Source of the DNA: Pseudonocardia parietis
Lineage (GTDB): Bacteria > Actinomycetota > Actinomycetes > Mycobacteriales > Pseudonocardiaceae
NCBI RefSeq assembly: GCF_017876315.1
Contig: NZ_JAGINU010000001.1
Span: 2,046,001 to 2,110,000 of the forward strand
Length of the DNA: 64,000 nt
Reading direction: 5' to 3'
Shown: positions 7,971-16,443 of the stretch, piece by piece
How the letters are laid out: each line of letters starts with the position of its first letter
Numbering within the stretch: the first letter of the stretch is position 1
Position numbers and translations under genes: made by a program
The notes under the pieces: model-generated
The model's input: only the letters and a program-made list of their open reading frames with translations
The model's database searches: none
What the model was told of the DNA's origin: nothing

Positions 7971-7980
7971 TGGAGGCCTG

Positions 7981-9153
7981 ATGCTGTCCGAGACGTCCGC
8001 TGCCACCGTCCGCGCGACCCTTCCCGCGGTGGGCGAGGCCATCGGCGAGATCTCGTCGGTGTTCTACGGCCGGCTCTTCACCGCGCACCCGGAGCTGCTG
8101 CGCGATCTGTTCAACCGGGGCAACCAGGCCAACGGCACGCAGCAGCGGGCGCTGGCCGGTGCAGTCGCTGCGTTCGCCTCGGTGCTGGTGCAGGAGGGAG
8201 CGGCACCGCAGGCGCTGCTCGACCGCATCGCGCACAAGCACGCGTCGCTGGGCATCACCCGCGACCAGTACCCGATCGTCTACACGCATCTGTTCGCAGC
8301 CATCGCGGAGGTTCTCGGTGAGGCCGCCACCGACGACGTCGTCGACGCCTGGACCGAGGTGTACTGGCTGATGGCGGACACCCTGTGCGCGATCGAGGAC
8401 CGGCTCCGCGACGAGGCGGGGGTGTCCGGCGGGACCACCTGGCGCGAGTTCCGGGTCGTGGGGCGCTACACCGAGACAGCGGACGTGCTCACCGTCCTGG
8501 CCCGGCCGGTCGACGGGCACCCGATCCCGCGGGCCCGTGCGGGCCAGTACGTGTCGGTGCAGGTCGAGCTGCCCGACGGGGCCCATCAGATCCGCCAGTA
8601 CAGCCTGACCAGCACCCGGACCGATGCGGCGCAGTTCGCCGTCAAGAAGCTCGCCGGGCCGCCTGCCGGCGAGGTGTCCGGTCACCTGCACCAGCACCTC
8701 ACCGAGGGCGACGTCGTGCGGATCAGCGCGCCGTTCGGTGACGTCGTGCTCGACGTGAGCGACCGCCCGGTCCTGCTCGCCTCGGCCGGGATCGGGTGCA
8801 CGCCGATGATCGGGATGCTCGGCGACCTCGCGGCGGACACCTCCGCGCGCCGGGTGGTCGTCGTGCACGGTGATCGCGACGAGAGCACGCACGCGTTCCG
8901 CGCGGACCTCGAACAGCTCGTCGCCAAGCTGCCCGACGCCGCCGCGCACGTCTGGTACGAGCACCCGCAGGAGGACCGGCCTGCCGATCGGACCGGCCTG
9001 GTGGATCTCGGCACCATCGACATCCCCGAGGGGGCGGTCGCCTACCTCTGCGGTCCCACCGCCTTCCTCGAGGCGGTCGGCACCCAGCTGCGGGACCGCG
9101 GCGTGCCCGCCGCCGACATCCACTACGAGCTGTTCACCCCGGCCGGGTTCTGA
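7981..9153 (+). CDS. hmp: Flavohemoglobin (nitric oxide dioxygenase)
   Basis: 390-aa cytoplasmic enzyme that oxidises NO to nitrate with O2 and NAD(P)H. Globin domain at about 1-145 with B10 Tyr29 (FYGRLF) and the proximal His in AHKHASLGI. The FAD-binding domain has RQYSLTSTRT. The NAD domain has GIGCTPMIGML and the C-terminal CGPTAFLEAV and HYELFTPAGF. Length matches the family (about 400 aa). The ATG at 7981 has GGAGG five bases upstream; a longer frame from 7939 would read through the operator. It is probably repressed by NsrR and induced by NO. It converges with glgX with 12 bases between stops. Confidence 0.96.
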   Translation: MLSETSAATVRATLPAVGEAIGEISSVFYGRLFTAHPELLRDLFNRGNQANGTQQRALAGAVAAFASVLVQEGAAPQALLDRIAHKHASLGITRDQYPIVYTHLFAAIAEVLGEAATDDVVDAWTEVYWLMADTLCAIEDRLRDEAGVSGGTTWREFRVVGRYTETADVLTVLARPVDGHPIPRARAGQYVSVQVELPDGAHQIRQYSLTSTRTDAAQFAVKKLAGPPAGEVSGHLHQHLTEGDVVRISAPFGDVVLDVSDRPVLLASAGIGCTPMIGMLGDLAADTSARRVVVVHGDRDESTHAFRADLEQLVAKLPDAAAHVWYEHPQEDRPADRTGLVDLGTIDIPEGAVAYLCGPTAFLEAVGTQLRDRGVPAADIHYELFTPAGF

Positions 9154-9165
9154 CCCGGCAGGAGC

Positions 9166-11187
9166 TCAGCGGCTGCGCAGCAGGCGTACCGAGCGGGGCG
9201 GGAGCACCACCGTCGCACCGGGCTCGATCGGTGTGGTGTCGGCGGGCTCGCCGTCGGCGGTCGTCGAGTCCAGGACCGGGTCGAAGCCGTGCTCGGTCGG
9301 CAGCAGGCAGTCCACCGGCGTATCCCCGGCGTGCAGGAGCAGCATCCAGTAGTCCGCCAGCAGCACCACGAGGGTCTGCCGGCCGCTGTCGTGCCAGTCG
9401 TCCGGCCGCATCGGGCGCCCGGACGGCTCCCACCAGAGGACCTCGCCGTCGACGTAGAACTGGTCGCGGTGCAGCACCGGCGACTCCCGGCGCAGCGCGA
9501 CGACCTTCGCCGTGAAGGCCTCCATCGCCGCGGTCTCGTCGGTGGCGGTCCAGTCCACCCAGGACGTCTCGTCGTCACGGCAGTAGGCGTTGTTGTTGCC
9601 GCCCTGGGTGCGCCAGCGCTCGTCCCCGCCGGTGATCATCGGGGTGCCGATCGACAGCAGCAGGGTCGCCATCATCGCCCGTGCCGTGGCGAGCCGGGCG
9701 GCGCGGATGCCCGCGTCGTCGGTCTCGCCCTCGGCGCCGAGGTTCTGCGAGCGGTTGTCGTCGGTGCCGTCCCGGTTGCTCTCGCCGTTGCCCTCGTTGT
9801 GCTTGCGCTCGTAGGAGACGAGGTCGCGCAGGGTGAAGCCGTCGTGCGCGGTCACGAAGTTGATCGACGCCCACGGCCGGCGCCCGGACAGCCCGTAGAT
9901 GTCGGAGCTGCCGGTCAGTCGGGACGCGAGCTCCGCGATACCGCCGTGCCCGCGCCAGAAGTCGCGGACGGCGTCGCGGTAGCGGCCGTTCCACTCCGAC
10001 CAGGCGACGCCGAAGCCGCCGACCCGGTAGCCCTCACCGGTCGCGTCCCACGGCTCGGCGATCAGCTTGCAGGTCGACAGGGTCGGGTCCTGGGCGATGG
10101 CGGTCAGCAGCGCGGAGTCCGGGGAGAACGGACCGGACCGCGGCCGCCCGAGCACCGAGGCGAGGTCGATCCGGAACCCGTCGACCCCGAAGGCGTGCAC
10201 CCAGTGCCGCATCGCGTCGCAGACCAGCCGGATCACCGTCGGCGACCCGGCGTCGAGGGTGTTGCCGGTGCCGGTGATGTCGGCGTCGTACCCGGACCCG
10301 CCGAGCGAGTAGTACGCCGGCGCGTCCAGCCCGCGGTAGGACAGCGTCGTCCCGCCGACCCCGCCCTCACAGGTGTGGTTGGGGACGATGTCGAGGATCA
10401 CCTCGATCCCGGCCGCGTGCAGGGTGTCGACGAGGTAGCGGAACTCGGCGATCTCGTTGCCCGGCACGGCGGCGTATCCGGGGTGCGGGGCCAGGAACCC
10501 GAGCGTGGCGTAACCCCAGTAGTTCGCCGCGCCCCGCTCCAGCAGCGACGGCTCGGGCGCACTGGCCTGGACCGGCAGCAGCTCGACGGCGGTGATCCCG
10601 ACCCGCTGCAGCTGCGCGATCACCGCGGGGTGCGCCAGCCCGAGGTAGGTGCCGCGGTGCGCCTCCGGGACCTCCGGGTGCAGCCGGGTCCAGCCCCGGA
10701 CGTGGAGCTCCGAGATCACCGTCTCCGACCAGGGCACGTCCGGTCGCGGCGGGCGGGGGGCGAGGTCGGTGGCGGTCACCACCGACAGCGGCACCGAGCC
10801 CAGCGAGTCGACCGCGCTCGGCCGCCCGGACATCGGGTCGCCGTGCCAGCCCCGGGCGGCGACGACATCGGTCACCGTCCCGGTGATCTGCTTCGCGTAC
10901 GGGTCGACGAGCAGCTTGTTCGGGTTTGCCCGCAGCCCGTCGAACGGCCGGTACGGCCCGTGCGCGCGGTAGCCGTAGCGCTGACCGGGCCGCACTCCGG
11001 GTACGTGCCCGTGCCAGACGCCGAAGGTGTGCTCGGCCAGCTCGACCCGGCGCTCGGTGAACGCCCCGACGGCGCCGTTCTCCGGGCCGTCGACCAGGCA
11101 GACCTCGACCATCTCCGCGCTGGTCGAGGCGACCGCGAAGCGGGTTCCGTGGTCGTCGGGGTGGGCACCGAGCGGGAAGACAGGCAC
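9166..11187 (-). CDS. glgX: Glycogen debranching enzyme GlgX (GH13 isoamylase type)
   Basis: 673-aa cytoplasmic enzyme that hydrolyses alpha-1,6 branches of limit dextrins left by GlgP. An N-terminal CBM48/early-set domain (about 1-130) precedes the GH13 barrel. The catalytic nucleophile Asp is in DGFRIDLA, the general acid Glu in AEPWDA and the third acidic residue in TAHDGFTL; NHTCEGG marks the first conserved region. GTG at 11187 gives the family start VPVFPLGAHPDD; an upstream extension would overlap the divergent ABC ATPase gene. Only 19 bases separate the two starts, so at least one promoter must lie inside the neighbouring gene. Confidence 0.93.
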   Translation of the reverse strand: MPVFPLGAHPDDHGTRFAVASTSAEMVEVCLVDGPENGAVGAFTERRVELAEHTFGVWHGHVPGVRPGQRYGYRAHGPYRPFDGLRANPNKLLVDPYAKQITGTVTDVVAARGWHGDPMSGRPSAVDSLGSVPLSVVTATDLAPRPPRPDVPWSETVISELHVRGWTRLHPEVPEAHRGTYLGLAHPAVIAQLQRVGITAVELLPVQASAPEPSLLERGAANYWGYATLGFLAPHPGYAAVPGNEIAEFRYLVDTLHAAGIEVILDIVPNHTCEGGVGGTTLSYRGLDAPAYYSLGGSGYDADITGTGNTLDAGSPTVIRLVCDAMRHWVHAFGVDGFRIDLASVLGRPRSGPFSPDSALLTAIAQDPTLSTCKLIAEPWDATGEGYRVGGFGVAWSEWNGRYRDAVRDFWRGHGGIAELASRLTGSSDIYGLSGRRPWASINFVTAHDGFTLRDLVSYERKHNEGNGESNRDGTDDNRSQNLGAEGETDDAGIRAARLATARAMMATLLLSIGTPMITGGDERWRTQGGNNNAYCRDDETSWVDWTATDETAAMEAFTAKVVALRRESPVLHRDQFYVDGEVLWWEPSGRPMRPDDWHDSGRQTLVVLLADYWMLLLHAGDTPVDCLLPTEHGFDPVLDSTTADGEPADTTPIEPGATVVLPPRSVRLLRSR

Positions 11188-11206
11188 GGTCGGCCAGGAT
11201 AGGGGG

Positions 11207-12046
11207 GTGACTTCGCCCCGAACCTCGCCCGCGCCCGGTGTCACACCCGTCGATGACGAAGATCTCGTGATCGGGATGGACGGTGCCACCGCCCGTCGCG
11301 GCACCACCACGATGCTCGACGCCGTGGACTGGCGGGTCGAGCTCGACGAGCGCTGGGTGGTGCTGGGCCCCAACGGCGCCGGTAAGACCACCCTGCTCCG
11401 TCTGGCCGGTGCCGAGCTGCACCCGACCTCCGGGCTCGTGTACGTGCTCGGCGAGCGGATGGGCCGGGTCAACGTGTTCGAGCTGCGCCCGCGGATCGGC
11501 CTGACCTCGGCGAACCTCGGCATCCGGATCCCCGGCGACGAGAAGGTGTCCGACGTCGTCGTCTCCGCCGGGTACGGGGTGCTCGGCCGCTGGCGCGAGG
11601 AGTACGAGAACGAGGACACCGGCCGCGCGTACCAGCTGCTCGACCAGCTCGGGATGGGAGCGCTCGCCGGCCGCGCCTACGGGACGCTGTCCGAGGGCGA
11701 GCGCAAGCGCACGCTGATCGCCCGCGCGCTGATGACGGACCCGGAGCTCCTGCTGCTCGACGAGCCGGCCGCCGGACTGGACCTGGGGGGCCGCGAGGAC
11801 CTGCTCGTGCGGCTGTCGGACCTGGCGGAGGACCCCTACGCGCCGGCGTCGGTGCTGGTCACCCACCACGTGGAGGAGATCCCGCCCGGCTACACGCACG
11901 GGATGCTGCTGCGCGACGGGAAGGTGGTCGCGGCCGGCCTGCTCGACGACGTCATGACCGCCGAGCCGCTGTCGGAGACCTTCGGCCTGCCACTGACCGT
12001 CGAGCGTCGTGCCGGGGGCCGGTTCACCGCCTACCGCCGCCGCTGA
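11207..12046 (+). CDS. ABC transporter ATP-binding protein (YlmA-like)
   Basis: 279-aa ABC ATPase with Walker A GPNGAGKTTLL, signature LSEGERKR, Walker B LLLLDEP and H-loop VTHHVEEI. The insertion between Walker A and signature (VSDVVVSAGYGVLGRWREEYE) resembles stand-alone ATPases related to YlmA/ModF. No permease or binding protein is adjacent, so it may work with an unlinked permease or have a non-transport role. GTG 11207 lies in GGGGGGTGAC. It is divergent from glgX and followed 58 bases later by an enoyl-CoA hydratase with its own promoter. Confidence 0.85.
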   Translation: MTSPRTSPAPGVTPVDDEDLVIGMDGATARRGTTTMLDAVDWRVELDERWVVLGPNGAGKTTLLRLAGAELHPTSGLVYVLGERMGRVNVFELRPRIGLTSANLGIRIPGDEKVSDVVVSAGYGVLGRWREEYENEDTGRAYQLLDQLGMGALAGRAYGTLSEGERKRTLIARALMTDPELLLLDEPAAGLDLGGREDLLVRLSDLAEDPYAPASVLVTHHVEEIPPGYTHGMLLRDGKVVAAGLLDDVMTAEPLSETFGLPLTVERRAGGRFTAYRRR

Positions 12047-12091
12047 AGGAATGTGATCACCGAGCCGTCGCAGCGTCCCCCGGGTGGCGGT

Positions 12092-12097
12092 TAGGGT
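12092..12097 (+). promoter_or_regulatory. Leaderless -10 box of the enoyl-CoA hydratase gene
   Basis: TAGGGT followed by exactly 7 bases and GTG (12105). The same TAGGGT-N7-GTG arrangement is found at 17627-17642. Actinobacterial leaderless mRNAs show this geometry. Confidence 0.6.
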
Positions 12098-12104
12098 CCG
12101 CTGC

Positions 12105-12884
12105 GTGACCGAATTCGTGAGCCTGTCCGTGGACGCCGGTGTCGGGACGATCCGGATCGACCGCCCGCCGATGAACGCTCTCAACCGCCAGATCCAGGGG
12201 GAGCTCCTGGAGGTGGCGGACGAGGCCGCGACCCGTGCCGACGTGCGCGCCGTCGTCGTCTACGGCGGGGAGAAGACGTTCGCCGCCGGTGCGGACGTCA
12301 AGGAGATGGCGTCGATGTCCTACTCGGACATGGCGCCGCAGGCCCGCAGGCTCTCCGCGGGCCTGGGCGCGATCTCGACGATCCCGAAGCCGACGGTCGC
12401 CGCGGTGACCGGTTACGCGCTCGGCGGCGGGCTCGAGGTCGCCCTCGGCGCGGACCGCCGGATCGCCGGTGACAACGCCAAGCTGGGCTTCCCGGAGATC
12501 CTGCTCGGCATCTTCCCGGGCGGTGGCGGCACCCAGCGCGCCGCGCGGCTGATCGGTGCCCCGCGCACCAAGGACCTGGTCTACACCGGGCGGATGGTGA
12601 AGGCCGGCGAAGCCCTCGAGATCGGCCTGGTCGACGAGGTCGTACCCGCCGACGAGGTCTACACCCGCGCGGTCGAGTGGGCGAAGCAGTTCACCGCCGG
12701 TCCGGCGCTGGCCTACGCGGCGGCGAAGAAGGCGATCGACAACGGCCTCGACACCGACCTGCGCACCGGCCTGGACATCGAGTCCGAGCTGTTCGCCGGC
12801 GTGTTCGCGAGCGACGACGCGAAGACCGGCATGGCGTCGTTCGTGGAGAACGGCCCCGGGAAGGCCGCGTTCACCGGCCGCTGA
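12105..12884 (+). CDS. Enoyl-CoA hydratase/isomerase family protein
   Basis: 259-aa crotonase-fold enzyme, probably hydrating 2-enoyl-CoA in fatty acid or amino acid breakdown. Oxyanion-hole segments FAAGADVKEM and GYALGGGLEVAL are present, followed by GFPEILLGIFPGGGGTQR, which carries a catalytic Glu. Length is normal for EchA-type enzymes. GTG 12105 was chosen from the TAGGGT-N7-GTG leaderless signal. Substrate chain length cannot be told from sequence. The ETF genes at 23122 would accept electrons from the preceding acyl-CoA dehydrogenase step of the same pathway. Confidence 0.9.
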   Translation: MTEFVSLSVDAGVGTIRIDRPPMNALNRQIQGELLEVADEAATRADVRAVVVYGGEKTFAAGADVKEMASMSYSDMAPQARRLSAGLGAISTIPKPTVAAVTGYALGGGLEVALGADRRIAGDNAKLGFPEILLGIFPGGGGTQRAARLIGAPRTKDLVYTGRMVKAGEALEIGLVDEVVPADEVYTRAVEWAKQFTAGPALAYAAAKKAIDNGLDTDLRTGLDIESELFAGVFASDDAKTGMASFVENGPGKAAFTGR

Positions 12885-12920
12885 GGGAGCGGAGCGGTCC
12901 GTTCTGCCAGACTCCTACTC

Positions 12921-13877
12921 ATGAGTTCGGACCCGGCGCCCACTCCGCACGCCACCGCCGAGCAGGTCGAGGCGGCCTGGCGTGACCCGAAACTCGCCAA
13001 CGTGCTCTACCACGACTGGGAGGCGGGCACCTACGACGAGAAGTGGTCGATCAGCTACGACGAGCGCTGCATCGACTACGCCGTCGGCCGGTTCCGGGCG
13101 GCCGCCCCGTGGGACGGACGCCCCTACCTGCGGGCGCTGGAGCTGGGCAGCGGCACCGGGTTCTTCCTGCTGAACCTGATGCAGGCCGGGGTGGCCGACC
13201 GCGGTGTGGTCACCGACCTCTCGCCGGGAATGGTGGAGGCGGCGACCCGCAACGCGGCCGGCCTCGGCCTGGACGTCGAGGGCCGGGTCGTCGACGGTGA
13301 GCACATCCCGTTCCCGGACGACAGCTTCGACCTGGTCGTCGGGCACGCGGTGCTGCACCACATCCCGGACGTCGAGGCCGCGCTGCGCGAGGTGTACCGC
13401 GTGCTGGAGCCGGGCGGCCGGTTCGTGTTCGCCGGCGAGCCGACGACGGTCGGCGACGCCTACGCGCGCACGCTCGGCCAGTGGACGTGGAAGGCCACCA
13501 CGACGCTGACGAAGCTCCCCGCCCTGCAGGACTGGCGGCGCCCGCAGCACGAGCTCGACGAGTCGTCCCGGGCGGCCGCGCTGGAGTCCGTCGTGGACAT
13601 CCACACGTTCGACCCGGCCGACCTGGAGCGCACCGCCCGCGAGGCCGGGTTCGAGGGAGCGCTGGCGAGCTCCGAGGAGTTCTCCGCGGCGATGCTGGGC
13701 TGGCCGGTGCGGACGTTCGAGGCCGCCGTCCCCGACGGCAAGCTCGGCTGGAGCTGGGCGATGTTCGCCTATCACGGCTGGCAGCGGCTGTCCTGGCTGG
13801 ACGAGCACCTGCTGTCGCGGGTCGTGCCGCGCAGCTGGTTCTACAACGCGCTGATCACCGGCACGAAGCCCCGCTGA
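12921..13877 (+). CDS. Class I SAM-dependent methyltransferase
   Basis: 318-aa Methyltransf_11-type protein. Motif I ALELGSGTGFF (about 72-82) binds SAM, DLSPGMVEAA follows as the acidic loop, and GHAVLHHIPDVEAALREVYRVLEPGGRF is the typical later block. The C-terminal 120 residues are family-specific and Trp-rich. The substrate is unknown; similar proteins are annotated only as methyltransferases. The ATG lies 7 bases after CAGACT, a possible leaderless -10. It ends 7 bases before the histidine kinase start, so the three genes may be cotranscribed. Confidence 0.85.
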   Translation: MSSDPAPTPHATAEQVEAAWRDPKLANVLYHDWEAGTYDEKWSISYDERCIDYAVGRFRAAAPWDGRPYLRALELGSGTGFFLLNLMQAGVADRGVVTDLSPGMVEAATRNAAGLGLDVEGRVVDGEHIPFPDDSFDLVVGHAVLHHIPDVEAALREVYRVLEPGGRFVFAGEPTTVGDAYARTLGQWTWKATTTLTKLPALQDWRRPQHELDESSRAAALESVVDIHTFDPADLERTAREAGFEGALASSEEFSAAMLGWPVRTFEAAVPDGKLGWSWAMFAYHGWQRLSWLDEHLLSRVVPRSWFYNALITGTKPR

Positions 13878-13884
13878 TGCCGCC

Positions 13885-15069
13885 GTGACGAGCCTGCCCG
13901 AACGGGCCCGGTCACGGGCCAGGGTCGCGACACTCGTCGACATGGAGCACCCGCTGGAGCCGTTCTGGCGCGGAGTCATCGCCTACCGGCTGCTGACGCT
14001 GCTCACCGTCGTCGGCGTGACGGTGTACCACCTGCCCACCGGCTACGAGCGTCCGCTCGCGGCACTCGGCGTGCTGCTGGTGATGACGGTGTGGACGGCC
14101 GTCACGTCCTGGGGCTACCTGGGCGGGCTGCCCGGGAGGCCGGACGGGCGCGCCCGCCTCGCGCTGGCCGATCTCGTCGTCTGTGTCGCGACCATGGCGA
14201 CCACCCCCTGGATCGTCCGCGAGGCCCACCTGGACGACGGCGGCCCCGGCATGGGATCCATCTGGACCTCCGGGGCGGTGCTGGCCTGCGCCGTCGCGTT
14301 CCGGATCCGCGGCGGGCTGATCGCCGCACTGGTGGTCTCGGTGGCTCTCGTGCTGTCCAAGGAGCGGTTCGGGGACCTCGAGCTCGGCGACATCCAGCTG
14401 CTGGTGCTCGCCGGGCTCACCGTGGGTTTCGCCTCGCACGTCCTGGAACGCACGGCGGCCCGGCTGCGACGTCTCACCGCCGAGCAGGCCGCGGCCGCCG
14501 AGCGCGAGCGGCTCACCCGCTCGATCCACGACGGCGTCCTGCAGGTCCTCGCGCACGTCCAGCGGCGCGGAGCCGAGATCGGCGGGGACACCGCCGAGCT
14601 GGGCGTGCTCGCGGGCGAGCAGGAGACCGCGTTGCGCGCGCTGCTGGCAGGCCCCGGCACGACCGACGCCCGCGGGCGTCGCGACCTGGGCGCCGCCCTG
14701 CGTCTCCTCACCTCGGACCGGGTGACGGTGTCGGCGCCGGGCCGTCCGGTGGAGTTCGACGCGGCGGTGGTCGACGAGGTGGAGGGCGCGGTGCGGGCGG
14801 CGCTGGCGAACGTCGCCCAGCACGCCGGGCCCGGGGCCCGGGCCTGGGTGCTGGTGGAGGAGCTGCCCGGCGCCCTGGAGGTCAGCGTCCGGGACGACGG
14901 CCCCGGCATCCCCGTGGGCCGGCTCGCCGAGGCCGAGGCGCAGGGCCGGCTGGGGGTATCCCGCTCGATCCGCGGCCGGATCGAGGAGATCGGCGGGACG
15001 CTGAGGCTGGACACCGGGCCGGAGATCGGGACTGAATGGGTCATCGGACTCGAACGGGGGCAGACGTGA
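13885..15069 (+). CDS. NarL-type sensor histidine kinase (possibly MacS family)
   Basis: 394-aa membrane kinase. Four to six hydrophobic segments occupy residues about 28-185 (RLLTLLTVVGVTVY, LAALGVLLVMTVW, LVVCVATMATTPW, AVLACAVAF, IAALVVSVALVL, LLVLAGLTVGFA). The HisKA_3 helix RSIHDGVLQVLAHV carries the phospho-acceptor His215. The ATPase domain has ALANVAQHAG (N box) and VRDDGPGIP (G1). GTG 13885 is used. Its TGA overlaps the regulator start as GTGA, so the pair is translationally coupled. Topology recalls the MacS family of actinobacteria, but the stimulus is unknown. Confidence 0.88.
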   Translation: MTSLPERARSRARVATLVDMEHPLEPFWRGVIAYRLLTLLTVVGVTVYHLPTGYERPLAALGVLLVMTVWTAVTSWGYLGGLPGRPDGRARLALADLVVCVATMATTPWIVREAHLDDGGPGMGSIWTSGAVLACAVAFRIRGGLIAALVVSVALVLSKERFGDLELGDIQLLVLAGLTVGFASHVLERTAARLRRLTAEQAAAAERERLTRSIHDGVLQVLAHVQRRGAEIGGDTAELGVLAGEQETALRALLAGPGTTDARGRRDLGAALRLLTSDRVTVSAPGRPVEFDAAVVDEVEGAVRAALANVAQHAGPGARAWVLVEELPGALEVSVRDDGPGIPVGRLAEAEAQGRLGVSRSIRGRIEEIGGTLRLDTGPEIGTEWVIGLERGQT

Positions 15070-15740
15070 CCGAGCAGAGCAGCGAGAGCCCGGTCCGGGT
15101 GATGGTGGTCGACGACCACCCGATCTGGCGCGAGGGCGTGGCCCGGGACCTGACCGAGCGCGGGCTCGACGTCGTCGCGACCGCACCGGACGCCCCGGCC
15201 GCGGTCCGGATCGCGACCGCCGTCCGCCCGGACGTCGTGCTGATGGACCTCAACCTGGGCCCGACGTCCGGTGTGGACGCGATCGCCGAGATCGGGCAAA
15301 AGAGCCCGGACAGCCGGGTGCTGGTGCTGTCGGCGTCCGGTGAGCACGCGGACGTGCTGGAGGCGGTGAAGGCGGGTGCGCTCGGCTACCTGGTGAAGTC
15401 GGCCGGGGTCGACGAGCTGCTCGACGCGATCCGGCGCACCGCGCGCGGGGTCGCCGTGTTCACCCCCGGGCTGGCCGGGCTGGTGCTGGGGGAATACCGG
15501 CGCCTGGCCGAGGCTCCGGCCCCCGCCGACGGCTCGCCGGCCGTACCGGCGCTGACCGAGCGGGAGACCGAGGTGCTGCGGCTGGTCGCGAAGGGACTGA
15601 CCGCCAAGCAGATCGCCGCGAAGCTCGTCGTCTCGCACCGCACCGTCGAGAGCCACGTGCAGAACACCCTGCGCAAGCTGCAGCTGCACAACCGCAGCCA
15701 GCTCGTCCGCTACGCCATCGAGCAGGGCCTCGCGGACTGA
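15066..15740 (+). CDS. NarL/LuxR-type response regulator
   Basis: 224-aa partner of the preceding kinase. The receiver has the acidic pair D16/D17, phospho-Asp61 (VLMDLNLG), Ser89 and Lys111 (YLVKSAG), all intact. The C-terminal LuxR helix-turn-helix reads LTERETEVLRLVAKGLTAKQ and HRTVESHVQNTLRKL. GTG 15066 overlaps the kinase stop. It activates or represses unknown targets on phosphorylation. A paralogous regulator with a degenerate receiver follows at 15826. Confidence 0.92.
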   Translation: MTEQSSESPVRVMVVDDHPIWREGVARDLTERGLDVVATAPDAPAAVRIATAVRPDVVLMDLNLGPTSGVDAIAEIGQKSPDSRVLVLSASGEHADVLEAVKAGALGYLVKSAGVDELLDAIRRTARGVAVFTPGLAGLVLGEYRRLAEAPAPADGSPAVPALTERETEVLRLVAKGLTAKQIAAKLVVSHRTVESHVQNTLRKLQLHNRSQLVRYAIEQGLAD

Positions 15741-15825
15741 CCCGGGGCCGCATGTGTCCGATGTGGTGCTCGGGATGGCAGGCTGGCGGAGTCCGGCGCC
15801 ATCGGGGGAGCGGGGGGACCGGCAC

Positions 15826-16443
15826 GTGCACGACGACCAGACCGCGCGGAGCACCGTCGTCGTGGTGGGGGATCCGCCGGTGCCCGCAGAGCTGGAGGTC
15901 GTCGGCCGGACCGCCCGCGGACCGGCCGGGGCGGTCGCCGCCGCCGTCGCCCGGGCGGATCCGGCGCTGGTGCTCGTCGACCTCGGCGGGCCGCGCGAGG
16001 CCGGCCTGTCCGTGATCGCCGCGCTGCTCGCGCGCAGCCCGCAGATCCCGGTGCTCGCCGTCGCCGCACCGGACGCCGACCACGTCCTCGTCCTCGATGC
16101 CGTGCGGGCCGGTGCCACCGGCGTCGCGACGACCACGGACCCGGCCGAGGTGGCGGGTATCGCCGAGGCCGCTGCTGCCGGACGGCCCGCGTTCTCGCCC
16201 GGGCTGGCCGCCGTCGTCCTGGAGTCGGTGGTGACGCCGACGCCCGCGATACCCGAGCTCAGCCCGCGTGAGTCCGAGGTGCTGGGCCTGGTCGTCGAGG
16301 GGCTGACCGCGAAGCAGGTGGCCGCCCGGCTGGTGCTCTCACCGCGCACCGTGGAGAACCACGTGCAGCGGCTGCTGCGCAAGTTCGACGTGCCCGGTCG
16401 CGGCGCGCTGGTCCGCTACGCGATCGAGCACGGGCTCGCCTGA
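15826..16443 (+). CDS. LuxR-type regulator with atypical receiver
   Basis: 205-aa paralogue of the preceding regulator. The receiver keeps D16 and a central Asp52 (LVLVDLGGP) but has lost one residue of the acidic pair and the conserved Lys, which is Thr in GVATTTDP. The HTH is intact (LSPRESEVLGLVVEGLTAKQ, SPRTVENHVQRLLRKF) and nearly copies the neighbour's. GTG 15826 after GGGGGGA gives a receiver-like N-terminus; ATG 15775 or 15754 are alternatives. It may act without phosphorylation or as a dimer partner of the neighbour. Its last 28 bases overlap the opposite-strand nucleoside hydrolase gene. Confidence 0.8.
   Translation: MHDDQTARSTVVVVGDPPVPAELEVVGRTARGPAGAVAAAVARADPALVLVDLGGPREAGLSVIAALLARSPQIPVLAVAAPDADHVLVLDAVRAGATGVATTTDPAEVAGIAEAAAAGRPAFSPGLAAVVLESVVTPTPAIPELSPRESEVLGLVVEGLTAKQVAARLVLSPRTVENHVQRLLRKFDVPGRGALVRYAIEHGLA

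Noticed and set aside
9289..11202. 637-codon plus-strand frame opposite glgX
   Set aside because: Composition (Arg, Gly, Val, Pro) is that of a high-GC antisense shadow; glgX on the other strand has intact catalytic motifs.
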